The notes under the pieces: generated by a model
Databases searched by the model: none
Seen by the model: the letters and a program-made list of their open reading frames with translations, nothing else
Told to the model about the DNA's origin: nothing
Translations under genes and position numbers: made by a program
Shown here: one piece after another, positions 56,671 through 64,000 of the stretch
How the letters are laid out: each line of letters begins with the position of its first letter
Position numbering within the stretch: position 1 is the stretch's first letter
Assembly: GCF_002993335.1 (NCBI RefSeq)
Contig: NZ_PVNS01000006.1
Span: 62,001-126,000, forward strand
Origin: Alkalicoccus urumqiensis
GTDB lineage: Bacteria; Bacillota; Bacilli; Bacillales; Salisediminibacteriaceae
Length of the DNA: 64,000 nt
Direction: 5' to 3'

Positions 56671-58325
56671 GGAACGGTGCATCAGTGGATACGATTCATC
56701 AAACGACACTAACCGAAGAGATCCAGCGTGTGCTTTCGGCACACGCTGACTACCGGAAGCTGCGGGAGGCGGTTGTGGAAACCTACGAGGATCTCGAGCA
56801 CTACCTGCAGCTGATCGCCCCTCTCGCGCCGATCGTGGGGGCAGAGGGGGCAGAGCTGGTGGAAAAGCTGGTCGGAGAAAACAACCTGGACACCGAGGTG
56901 ACGGAGCGGCTCGTCCAGGAGCACGTGCAGAAAGCGGAACCTTCCGTTTCTCCTGCATCCACCCAGGCCGTTTTTGAAGAGCTGGCCTGTCTGCGGGGTG
57001 TCCAACGGGAAGGGAAAGGGTTGCGTAAGAACGCCAACGAGTTTGTCAGCCATGTCCTCCGTCGGGTACAGGTGTGCCGCATGAGGGACGAATTGTTTGT
57101 CTACACCACCAAAGGGACCTGGATTCTCTTGGACGACATGGAGCTGAAGCGGTTGTGCAGGGACATTCTCCATGAGACCACTCCCAATGCTTGGACCAAT
57201 GCGTTCGGAGAGGAAATCAACCAGGTGCTGCCCCTGGAAGTAGAGAAGGTGCCGGAGATGGATCCTTGGCCGGACTACATTAACGTGGAGAACGGAATGC
57301 TGCACCTAAAAAGCCGGAAACTGAAGCCGCACGACCCGGCCTTTCTGTCTACAACCCAGCTGCCGCTTCCTTTTGACCCTGAAGCAGACTGCCCTCAGTT
57401 TAAGCAGTTCCTGAAGGAGGTGTTCGAAGGGGATCCCGATCTCGTGCACGTCGCACAGGAGAGTATGGGGGCTGTGCTGGATGCCCGGAACCGGGCACAG
57501 AAAGCCTACTTTCTCATCGGAGCCGGGGGAAACGGCAAAAGTGTGTTTACGGAGGTGCTGACAGAGGTTTTCTCTCCAGAACTGGTCGGGAACATTCCCC
57601 TGCGGGAGCTCGGCGGGACGTTTGCAATCGAGACTCTTCCAGGGAAGTGGCTGAACATTGCTCCGGAGAATGAGGTGGAGAAGATGGATACTCAGGTGTT
57701 CAAAGCTATTACTGGAGGAGATCAGGTGCATGTTAACCGAAAGTACAAGACCGGCATTTCCACCCGCCTCCGCTGCACCCTGTTTCTGGTCATGAATCAG
57801 GCTCCACACACCATGGACACCACCAAGGGGTTCTTCCGTCGGCTGCAGTTTCTCCCATTCACCGCTTCTTTCTCCGGGACCCGTAGAAATCCTCACCTGG
57901 CTGCCCAGTTGAAAGAGGAGGCTCAGGGGATTTTCCGGTTCGCGGTGGATGGGTACGTGGCACTCGAACAGCAGCAATTCCAACACACCGTCTCTGAAAA
58001 GGCAGAGGCTGTGAAAGATCAGTACCGGGATCGGGTGAACCACGTAGAGGAATTTTTCTCCACCAATCTGCAGCCGGACGAAACTGCACAATTGAAGAAA
58101 CAGGAGGTATACAAGCTCTACAAGGCCTGGTGTAAAGACCAAGACCTCGGCCAGCTCGAAATTCTCAGCACACAAAAATTCTGGCCTGCCATGGAGAGCA
58201 CGCTTCATCAGGGCGGCGTTCCCTTTTCAGAAAAGAAGGTGAACGGGGAACGTTTCCTCCGCGGCGTGGCCAAGCGCGGGCTTGGAGTGGTCAACTCTGA
58301 TGGCCGGGTGTCGTTTCCCCGCTGA
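56667..58325 (+). CDS. P4/D5-type primase-helicase
   Basis: A 552-residue replication protein. The D5 N-terminal region is at about residues 190-260 and the superfamily 3 helicase core follows, with Walker A GAGGNGKS (Lys291) and the downstream NIAPENEVEKMD and VHVNRKYK motifs. Such proteins unwind and prime phage, plasmid or satellite DNA. GTG 56667 overlaps the polymerase stop, so the two are coupled. The first 150 residues may carry a primase-like or partner-binding domain that I cannot identify. Confidence 0.9.
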   Translation: MRNGASVDTIHQTTLTEEIQRVLSAHADYRKLREAVVETYEDLEHYLQLIAPLAPIVGAEGAELVEKLVGENNLDTEVTERLVQEHVQKAEPSVSPASTQAVFEELACLRGVQREGKGLRKNANEFVSHVLRRVQVCRMRDELFVYTTKGTWILLDDMELKRLCRDILHETTPNAWTNAFGEEINQVLPLEVEKVPEMDPWPDYINVENGMLHLKSRKLKPHDPAFLSTTQLPLPFDPEADCPQFKQFLKEVFEGDPDLVHVAQESMGAVLDARNRAQKAYFLIGAGGNGKSVFTEVLTEVFSPELVGNIPLRELGGTFAIETLPGKWLNIAPENEVEKMDTQVFKAITGGDQVHVNRKYKTGISTRLRCTLFLVMNQAPHTMDTTKGFFRRLQFLPFTASFSGTRRNPHLAAQLKEEAQGIFRFAVDGYVALEQQQFQHTVSEKAEAVKDQYRDRVNHVEEFFSTNLQPDETAQLKKQEVYKLYKAWCKDQDLGQLEILSTQKFWPAMESTLHQGGVPFSEKKVNGERFLRGVAKRGLGVVNSDGRVSFPR

Positions 58326-58404
58326 TTGGTTTTAAAAATCTTCGCCCCCTCTGCCCCTGTTGCCACCCCGGCAGGTTCCGCTCCTGTCGGACGGCTCGGC
58401 GTCA

Positions 58405-58415
58405 GGGGGGGGGGG
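58405..58415 (+). repeat. Poly-G tract (11)
   Basis: Eleven G in a row in the intergenic stretch between the primase and the recombinase fragment. Such tracts are prone to slippage. Confidence 0.8.
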
Positions 58416-58562
58416 TTCTTTTCTAGCGGCACCAAAGGCAATCTGGTCGAAAGAACCTAGGAGAGCCATGCAGAAGAACAGAAGTGGCATTTCCTCTGTT
58501 CCGTTTTGAAAGATCTATCGAACCTACATCATGGTGAAGAACCACTAAAAGGAGGCAGGGTC

Positions 58563-58895
58563 ATGAACATGCTGCAAGCAAAAGAACAGTTTCTCCGATC
58601 GTTTGAGACTGGGAGGCGACCGAAGAAAATGGAAGAGTACCGACGAAATCTAAACATGTTCTACCACTTTATCAGCACCCAAACAATTGTGGGGCCGGAC
58701 GTTCACACTATCACTCCAGAGGAACTGGATGACTACATCACCAGGCTTCGAGAGCCATGGGCGAACCAGCTGAACTCTTGCAAACCGCACATCACAGTGC
58801 TTCGCTTGTTCTTTCAGTTCTGTCAACAGCGAGGTTGGGTGAGCACGGATCCCAGCACCAAGCTGACCCGGTTTTCAGAGATGCCGAGAGAGTAG
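58563..58895 (+). pseudogene. Tyrosine recombinase fragment, N-terminal domain only
   Basis: A 110-residue frame (MNMLQAKEQFLRSFETGRRP...) behind AAAGGAGG equals the core-binding domain of the recombinase at 59140: it shares the order LAMFHRF/LNMFYHF, ITVLRSFFQFC/ITVLRLFFQFC. The catalytic domain is missing, since the frame stops at SEMPRE. It is probably a relic of a duplicated recombinase gene, though a truncated protein that binds the same DNA could modulate the full-length enzyme. Confidence 0.8.
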
Positions 58896-59008
58896 TCCTT
58901 CCCGGATTCGGTCGAAGCAGAACAGATCCCGGGCCCACCGAATCATCCACGATTTAACCGCCTGTTCCCACAATAAAGAACCACGAAGCAGCGTACGGGC
59001 AGAGAGAA

Positions 59009-59021
59009 GGGGGGGGGGGGG
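59009..59021 (+). repeat. Poly-G tract (13)
   Basis: Thirteen G in a row about 120 bp before the start of the full-length recombinase, in its presumed regulatory region. Confidence 0.85.
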
Positions 59022-59139
59022 CAACACGCTACAAGGCAGGAGGACTAGGTTTTTGAACCCTCTATCCCTCGTCGCTCTTCGTAAAAAGATGAAATTCAGA
59101 GCTATATTATGAATTCGAGTTCAAAAAAGGAGGAATCCC

Positions 59140-60021
59140 ATGAAGTTAGATCAGGCAAAAGTGCAGTTCCTGGAACACTTGAAGAAACGCAAGCGCAGTC
59201 CCGTGACGCAGGAGGGTTACGAACGGGATTTAGCCATGTTCCATCGGTTTGTCTGCATCCGGGCCAACATGGAGGTTGAGCTGGAGGACGTCAGAGAAGA
59301 AGATCTTCAGGCGTACCTTACGCACCTGGAGGACCATCGTCATTACAAGCCAGCCTCGCTGAATCGGCACATCACCGTTCTCCGTTCATTTTTTCAATTC
59401 TGTCTTCGAGAAGAGCTGGTGCCGAAAGATCCATCGGTCCGGATGCTGACGTTTTCTATTCCCTCCAAAGAAAGAGCCTACCCGGGGCCGGCGGACGCCG
59501 AAAAACTCATTCAAGCCATTCATCATCCTATCGTGCGCCCTCTGGTGGAACTACTTTACCTTACGGGCCTCCGGATCAGTGAAGCCCGGGACCTGAAAGT
59601 GGAAGACCTGGACATGGAACGCAGGCGTCTTTACGTTCGGTGCGGAAAAGGAGGCAAGGCCAGGACAATTCCAATGAGTGCCGAACTTCATTCGATGCTC
59701 CAGTCCTACCTTCCGCGGCGGGAGGCCCCTGTTTCCCCCTACCTGTTTTCTACCAAGCGTGCCGGCCGGGTCGCCGCCTCCTTTGTGAATGAGAAGATGC
59801 ATCAGGCAGCAGCCGATCTCGGCTGGAAACAGCACTACTCGGCCCACTCCCTGCGGCACGCGTTTGCCACCCGGCTGCTCCATCAGGGAGAAGCTAATCT
59901 TGTCCATGTGCAGAAACTGCTTGGCCATACCAATGTGCAGACCACCTCGATCTATCTGCATGCCGACATGGAAACGCTGGAAGATGTGCTGAACAAAGGG
60001 TGGGGCGGTGATGCTTCATGA
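59140..60021 (+). CDS. Tyrosine recombinase, XerC/XerD-like
   Basis: A 293-residue recombinase. Core-binding domain (residues 1-100), then catalytic domain with Arg145 (GLRISEA), Lys in GKGGKARTI, HxxR in HSLRHAFAT, His in LGHTNVQ and Tyr272 (SIYLHAD). All active-site residues are present. The start ATG 59140 follows AAAGGAGG. It is distinct from the recombinase at 51950, though related, and overlaps the next gene by four bases. With a fragment just upstream, it marks a past duplication. Confidence 0.93.
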   Translation: MKLDQAKVQFLEHLKKRKRSPVTQEGYERDLAMFHRFVCIRANMEVELEDVREEDLQAYLTHLEDHRHYKPASLNRHITVLRSFFQFCLREELVPKDPSVRMLTFSIPSKERAYPGPADAEKLIQAIHHPIVRPLVELLYLTGLRISEARDLKVEDLDMERRRLYVRCGKGGKARTIPMSAELHSMLQSYLPRREAPVSPYLFSTKRAGRVAASFVNEKMHQAAADLGWKQHYSAHSLRHAFATRLLHQGEANLVHVQKLLGHTNVQTTSIYLHADMETLEDVLNKGWGGDAS

Positions 60022-60746
60022 AAGATCAGGACAAAGTCGACCAGATTCATCAGATGCTTCAACAGGGACTCAGCCGCGAGGAGACCGCTCAAAACCTCGG
60101 CTACAAGAATCATCGAAGCCTGGAAATGTTCATGCGTCGCCGGGGCCTGCTCTGGGATCGGCAGCAGCATGCCTACGTGCCGGAAGAAGAACGGCTGCCG
60201 GAGGAACCTCCCGAAGAAACCATGACCCGGGCCGGGCAGGTGCTGCGTTTGTTAGCTACCGAAGCGGAGCCGGATTTACCCTCCATTGCTCAGCGTCTGC
60301 GATTTCGGGATGCCCATGAAATGGCCTCGTACCTGAGGCATCAGGGCTTTGTCTGGAACCCAGATGAGAAAACGTACGTGAAAGATGAAGGGCAGTTTCT
60401 GGAACGTCCGCCCCCGGAAGAGCAGGAGGCACAGCGAGAGAGGATGTCGGGGATTCCTCCCGGCATCTCCCCTGATTTCCTTACGTTTCTGCAGGACCAC
60501 GAGCAGGAAATCCGCCAGTTGCTTGGTCAGCGGATGTCAAAAGAACTACCGATGTATGGGCTTCCTGGAGAGGCCTCCACGAAAACGTTCCAGTTGGTGA
60601 GGAGCCTGCAGCGTCTCCTGCACGACTTCTGCACCGAGCACAATGTGACGCAGCGGCTGGTGGTTGAAGGAGCAATTTTGGAGTACCTCCAGCGCCACGG
60701 CTACGCGACCACTGTCGAACGGGTGTTGCAGGAATCATCCAGGTGA
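60018..60746 (+). CDS. Hypothetical recombinase-linked protein with two HTH-like repeats
   Basis: A 242-residue protein translated from ATG 60018, overlapping the recombinase stop. It has two similar segments of about 55 residues (around residues 1-58 and 75-130): each has a helix-turn-helix-like part (EETAQNLGYKNHRSLEMFMR; PSIAQRLRFRDAHEMASYLR) and then LLWDRQQHAYV or FVWNPDEKTYV. The tail (170-242) is helical. I infer DNA binding, perhaps a directionality or accessory factor for the recombinase; I know no named family. Confidence 0.65.
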   Translation: MKDQDKVDQIHQMLQQGLSREETAQNLGYKNHRSLEMFMRRRGLLWDRQQHAYVPEEERLPEEPPEETMTRAGQVLRLLATEAEPDLPSIAQRLRFRDAHEMASYLRHQGFVWNPDEKTYVKDEGQFLERPPPEEQEAQRERMSGIPPGISPDFLTFLQDHEQEIRQLLGQRMSKELPMYGLPGEASTKTFQLVRSLQRLLHDFCTEHNVTQRLVVEGAILEYLQRHGYATTVERVLQESSR

Positions 60747-60805
60747 CTCCAGCCTGCCTTTTTATTGTCTGTCTCCAGTGTGCCTTTAAAATGCAAAAGT
60801 TTTAA

Positions 60806-63697
60806 ATGATTTTTAAATGGAATCCTCCTAAAGCCGCAACAGAAATCGCTGAATCCCTTGAGGCCCAAGGGTTTAGAGAAGCTACAGAACAAATGGGAAT
60901 AGATGGAAAATCTTATGTAACTGTTGACGGTCCTAACGCTACAGTAACAGCGATGGTTGAGCAGGCGGATTCCGCTACAATCACCATCAACCCGGACGAG
61001 GACCTCGACGTTGACGCGCTTCTTGAAGAGCTCGACATCACAGCTGAAGAGCTGGAAGCAATGCTTACGGAAGAAGTCGATGTAGACGAAGACGGAATGG
61101 TTTCCGCTACGTTCACACTGCCTCCAGGAACGCACACGGCAACTGTTGAAGCAGACGGTGCTTCCAACACAAGCGAGCCGTTCACGATCGAAGCTGAAGC
61201 TGATCTTTCCGAAGACATCGCAGCGGCTGAACTGGCTATCTCCGAGCTCGTTGACCTCGACGACGTAACGCTCCGTGACCGCGCAAGCATCATGGCTGCA
61301 CGCGCTCTCGTTGACGCGATCCTTGAAGTAGACGAAGATGCTGAAATCGATGGCCTTGACGATCTCGAAGCACTTGAAGCAGCTATTGCGGACCTCTTCG
61401 AAGATGCAGCGATCGACGACGCGTACTTCGTAACAACTTCTTCTTTCAACGTTGAATTTGACGGCGGCATCACTGGCCTGGACGAAGAAGACTTCGAAGT
61501 AACAGTCGACATCGAAGGCGAAGACGAGTTCACACTGACTTCCGACGAAGTAGAAGTGACTTCTAACGAAGAAGGAACAGTCTACACGTTCGTACACCCT
61601 GACCTTGATGGTACAGAGGGCGACGTAACTGTGAACTTCAACGACGAAGATACAGTTCTTGAGTACGACTTCACTGAAGATGCTCTTCAAGCAGCAGTAG
61701 ACGCTGTTAACGCAGCGGATAACGACGAAGACCTGCTCGCAGCTCTCCAGGCTCCAGTACTGAACCTGCAGAACGTGAACCCAGACTTCATCGGTGCGTA
61801 CCTTGAAGAGATCGACGGCAGCTTCACAAACACAGCAGACCGCATCCAGAACGCGATCGACCGTGCGAACGCTGAGTTTGAAGAAACTGTTCTTGAGAAC
61901 ATCGAGACTCTTAACACAACAACTTCTGTGGAAGACTTTGTAGAAGCGCTTCAAGCACTCGGCGTAAACTTCTTCGACGAAGATGACGACGATGTGGACT
62001 TCGACGACGTAGACATCGACTACAGTGAGCTGCTTCAGCTTTACTTCGATGCGATCCAGGAAGCACAGCCTGAGTCCGTAGAAGAAGTACAAGCCGTACT
62101 CACAGCTGTTCAAGAAGGTGTAGTAGCAGACGCAGTAGCGGATGCGGTTGAAGCGCCATCTAACGACAGCATCACTCGTGCGCAAGGTTTCATCGACTTC
62201 TTCCTTTCTGACGAAGATGACATCGATGAGCTGGAAGAAGTACTTGCAGGTCTCGAAGATGTTGCAGCAATCAATGATGCGATCGCTGACGCAGATGATG
62301 ATGCTCTGGTAGCTGCACTTGAAGATGCAGAAATCGAAGGTCTCGAGATTGGCGACCGCGATGCAGAAGAATTCGGTGACCTCTTCGAAGATGAAAGCTT
62401 TGCTACTCTTGCGGACGTACAGTCCTTCCTTGATGAGGCGAATGAAGAGTTCATCGATGATGCTCTTGATACGCTGAATGACATCATCGAAGATGGTGAA
62501 GTGGACGACGATGAAGATCTGGAAGCAGCTCTCACAGCTCTTGGTGTAGATACAGATGATGCATTTGACGATGGAGATGTTTTCGCTAACCTCTTTGCAG
62601 GGACTACGTTCTCTTCCATTGAAGATGTTCGTGCCGCTCGTGACGAAGCGCGCCTCGTGAATCGTGTCAACACAACAACGAACCTAGATAGTGCATTCCT
62701 GGAGCTTGAAGATGAGGACTACTTCAACCTTGGAACTACAGGTCGTTCGGACGTCACCCGCATCTTTGATGAACTGAATGATGAAGACTTCACTTCAGAA
62801 GAAGATATCCGTGCTGCTCTTACTGAAGCTATCACAGCTTACAATGAGCGTCTGGATGGAGTTAACAATGCTTCCAGCATCGTGCAGACACGTGATGCTC
62901 TTCGTGAAGCCGTTCAAGGATTCGATCAGCTCGAAGGTTCTACTCAGCTTGAGCTGGCTGAAAACTTCCGTGATGTTGTATTCACAGAAGATGCTATTGA
63001 TGATGACGACATTGATGCAGAATTCGACGAAGACCTTGGTCGTTATGTATTTGATAACCTTACTTCAGTAAGAAACCTACTTGCTGATGATGATGTTTCT
63101 GGTGTAGATGATGGCACTTTAGATACTTCTCTATCGTTCACCTCTCTAGCAGATTCAGAGGTAATTAACGCTGAAGAAGTTGACTCAGTTGATATCGCAG
63201 GCGAAGTCGAGAGCGGATCTACTGTTGCTGTATCAATTTATGAAGGTCAAACTGATAACTCTGGTGATGCAGATATCACTTTCACTACAACCTCCAACTC
63301 AGATGAAGAGTGGAGTGAGACAGTTGATCTTTCTGGATTTGCAGATGGAGATGTCTTCATTGAAGCAATTGCTACAAACATCTCAGGCGAAACAGATGAT
63401 GAGAATGTAACAGTGGAAATTGACACTGCTCTCAACGATCCTTCAGTTACATCCTCCTCTGCTACAGAAATTGTAGCCGATTTCGCTGAAGATGTGGCAA
63501 ATGTAAATGTTGGTACTGAAACTGGAGTGGACGTAACAAATGTTTCTACTGCCTCAAATGTAGTTACATTTACTATTGACGGTGCTGATACTGATACTGA
63601 CTCTTTCGAATTTACTGCTGAAGACACTAACGGCAACACTGGGTCTTACACAGCTGAATTTGATGGAACAGACACTTGGACTATCACAACTCCTTAA
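60806..63697 (+). CDS. Silent S-layer cassette without signal peptide or SLH domains
   Basis: A 963-codon frame that, from 60917 on, matches the S-layer protein at 45839, but has no signal peptide, SLH domain, clear promoter or ribosome binding site. Its first 37 codons (MIFKWNPPKAATEIAESLEA...) are unrelated. 60917-61679 is colinear with 46508-47270 without gaps; the remainder is a diverged variant with the same order of motifs (FNLGSNGRSD/FNLGTTGRSD, IVQTRDALR). The stop and 3' UTR match those of the expressed gene. It looks like a donor for recombination into the expressed locus, or an expressed copy that lost its 5' end. Confidence 0.8.
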   Translation: MIFKWNPPKAATEIAESLEAQGFREATEQMGIDGKSYVTVDGPNATVTAMVEQADSATITINPDEDLDVDALLEELDITAEELEAMLTEEVDVDEDGMVSATFTLPPGTHTATVEADGASNTSEPFTIEAEADLSEDIAAAELAISELVDLDDVTLRDRASIMAARALVDAILEVDEDAEIDGLDDLEALEAAIADLFEDAAIDDAYFVTTSSFNVEFDGGITGLDEEDFEVTVDIEGEDEFTLTSDEVEVTSNEEGTVYTFVHPDLDGTEGDVTVNFNDEDTVLEYDFTEDALQAAVDAVNAADNDEDLLAALQAPVLNLQNVNPDFIGAYLEEIDGSFTNTADRIQNAIDRANAEFEETVLENIETLNTTTSVEDFVEALQALGVNFFDEDDDDVDFDDVDIDYSELLQLYFDAIQEAQPESVEEVQAVLTAVQEGVVADAVADAVEAPSNDSITRAQGFIDFFLSDEDDIDELEEVLAGLEDVAAINDAIADADDDALVAALEDAEIEGLEIGDRDAEEFGDLFEDESFATLADVQSFLDEANEEFIDDALDTLNDIIEDGEVDDDEDLEAALTALGVDTDDAFDDGDVFANLFAGTTFSSIEDVRAARDEARLVNRVNTTTNLDSAFLELEDEDYFNLGTTGRSDVTRIFDELNDEDFTSEEDIRAALTEAITAYNERLDGVNNASSIVQTRDALREAVQGFDQLEGSTQLELAENFRDVVFTEDAIDDDDIDAEFDEDLGRYVFDNLTSVRNLLADDDVSGVDDGTLDTSLSFTSLADSEVINAEEVDSVDIAGEVESGSTVAVSIYEGQTDNSGDADITFTTTSNSDEEWSETVDLSGFADGDVFIEAIATNISGETDDENVTVEIDTALNDPSVTSSSATEIVADFAEDVANVNVGTETGVDVTNVSTASNVVTFTIDGADTDTDSFEFTAEDTNGNTGSYTAEFDGTDTWTITTP

Positions 63698-63700
63698 TAG

Positions 63701-63793
63701 CAACAAACGAAACGTTGCTCGATAACGTTCGCTTCTGAACGGAAACGAGCCGAAGATTCCCCTGTAGGCGCTCTGCCTGCAGGGGTTTTCTTT
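63701..63793 (+). terminator. Second copy of the S-layer 3' UTR and terminator
   Basis: Same hairpins as after the expressed gene. The terminator stem reads CCCCTGTAGGC/GCCTGCAGGGG (63759-63785): changes against the first copy keep pairing. Confidence 0.85.
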
Positions 63794-63801
63794 GAACCAA
63801 G

Positions 63802-64000
63802 GTGTCGAATTATTCTGTGAAATACAGAATTCCGGTCAACAGTCGCCGGCCGGGTGCCTGATCCTCCTGCGTCCAGGACCTTGCTGCAACAGGGTCGGGG
63901 CGAAGTCAGGTGAAGTCGTCCTGCATGAGCAGGGCGGGGCTCCTTAAAGACGGCTACGGTTAGGAAGACGAATCCATGACGAAGCAGGAAGAGGTAGAGG
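63802..64000 (+). ncRNA. Second copy of the group II intron, 5' part
   Basis: From GTGTCG at 63802 to the window end the sequence is nearly identical to 49477-49675, including GTGCCTGATCCTCC (63854) and GGTTAGGAAGACGAATCC. The copy continues past the window; its domain V and any 3' exons cannot be seen. Confidence 0.75.

Overview
The window looks like a chromosome segment of a haloalkaliphilic member of the Bacillaceae, close to Alkalicoccus. Gene content and order over the first 18 kb (glyA, upp, mnaA, atpZ-atpI-atpBEFHAGDC, a DUF1146 gene, murA, mbl, flhO, flhP, fabZ) follow the Bacillus subtilis backbone. The ATP synthase carries residues typical of alkaliphiles: a Lys eight residues after the essential Arg of subunit a, and a PxxE proton site in subunit c. 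Surface proteins and lipoproteins are very acidic. The sporulation genes that sit between murA and mbl in B. subtilis (spoIID, spoIIID) are absent, so the organism is probably asporogenous.

Layout. 1-18.5 kb: housekeeping genes, all on the + strand. 18.5-38 kb: accessory region with small acidic lipoproteins, an ECF sigma/anti-sigma pair, NlpC/P60 and amidase wall enzymes (several with SLH domains), a Fic toxin-antitoxin pair, two RDD membrane proteins, and a TetR-CDF efflux operon with a perfect operator. 38-45 kb: a giant SLH surface protein, an SLH subtilase and an SLH NlpC/P60 enzyme. 45.8-64 kb: the S-layer locus. It holds a complete S-layer gene behind a strong promoter and, 11.5 kb downstream, a second S-layer reading frame without signal peptide or SLH domains. 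Between them lie a RadC-like protein, two complete tyrosine recombinases and a recombinase fragment, a family A DNA polymerase and a P4-type primase/helicase.

Four non-coding systems stand out. (1) Eight composite intergenic elements (4-38 kb) built from arrays of a CGYGYCA heptamer at an exact 21-bp pitch. One array type has 8 sites of CGTGCCA, the other 9 sites of CGCGTCA. Each has one 19-bp step at a fixed place, and arrays are joined by a conserved multi-hairpin linker. (2) Four copies of a structured element at 28.9-30.1 kb with covarying stems around a fixed CTGGGACRGG loop. (3) An ORF-less group II intron downstream of the S-layer gene, with a clear domain V. It is followed by two 3' coding cassettes, each preceded by the same 3'-splice-like sequence in the same phase. 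A second copy of the intron begins after the second S-layer frame. (4) A candidate small RNA with an anti-Shine-Dalgarno loop at 30.1 kb.

Taken together, the S-layer locus looks built for variation. Long homologous flanks would allow the silent cassette to recombine into the expressed gene, and the intron with alternative 3' exons recalls the alternatively spliced S-layer gene of Clostridium tetani. Splicing, expression and recombination are inferred from sequence only.
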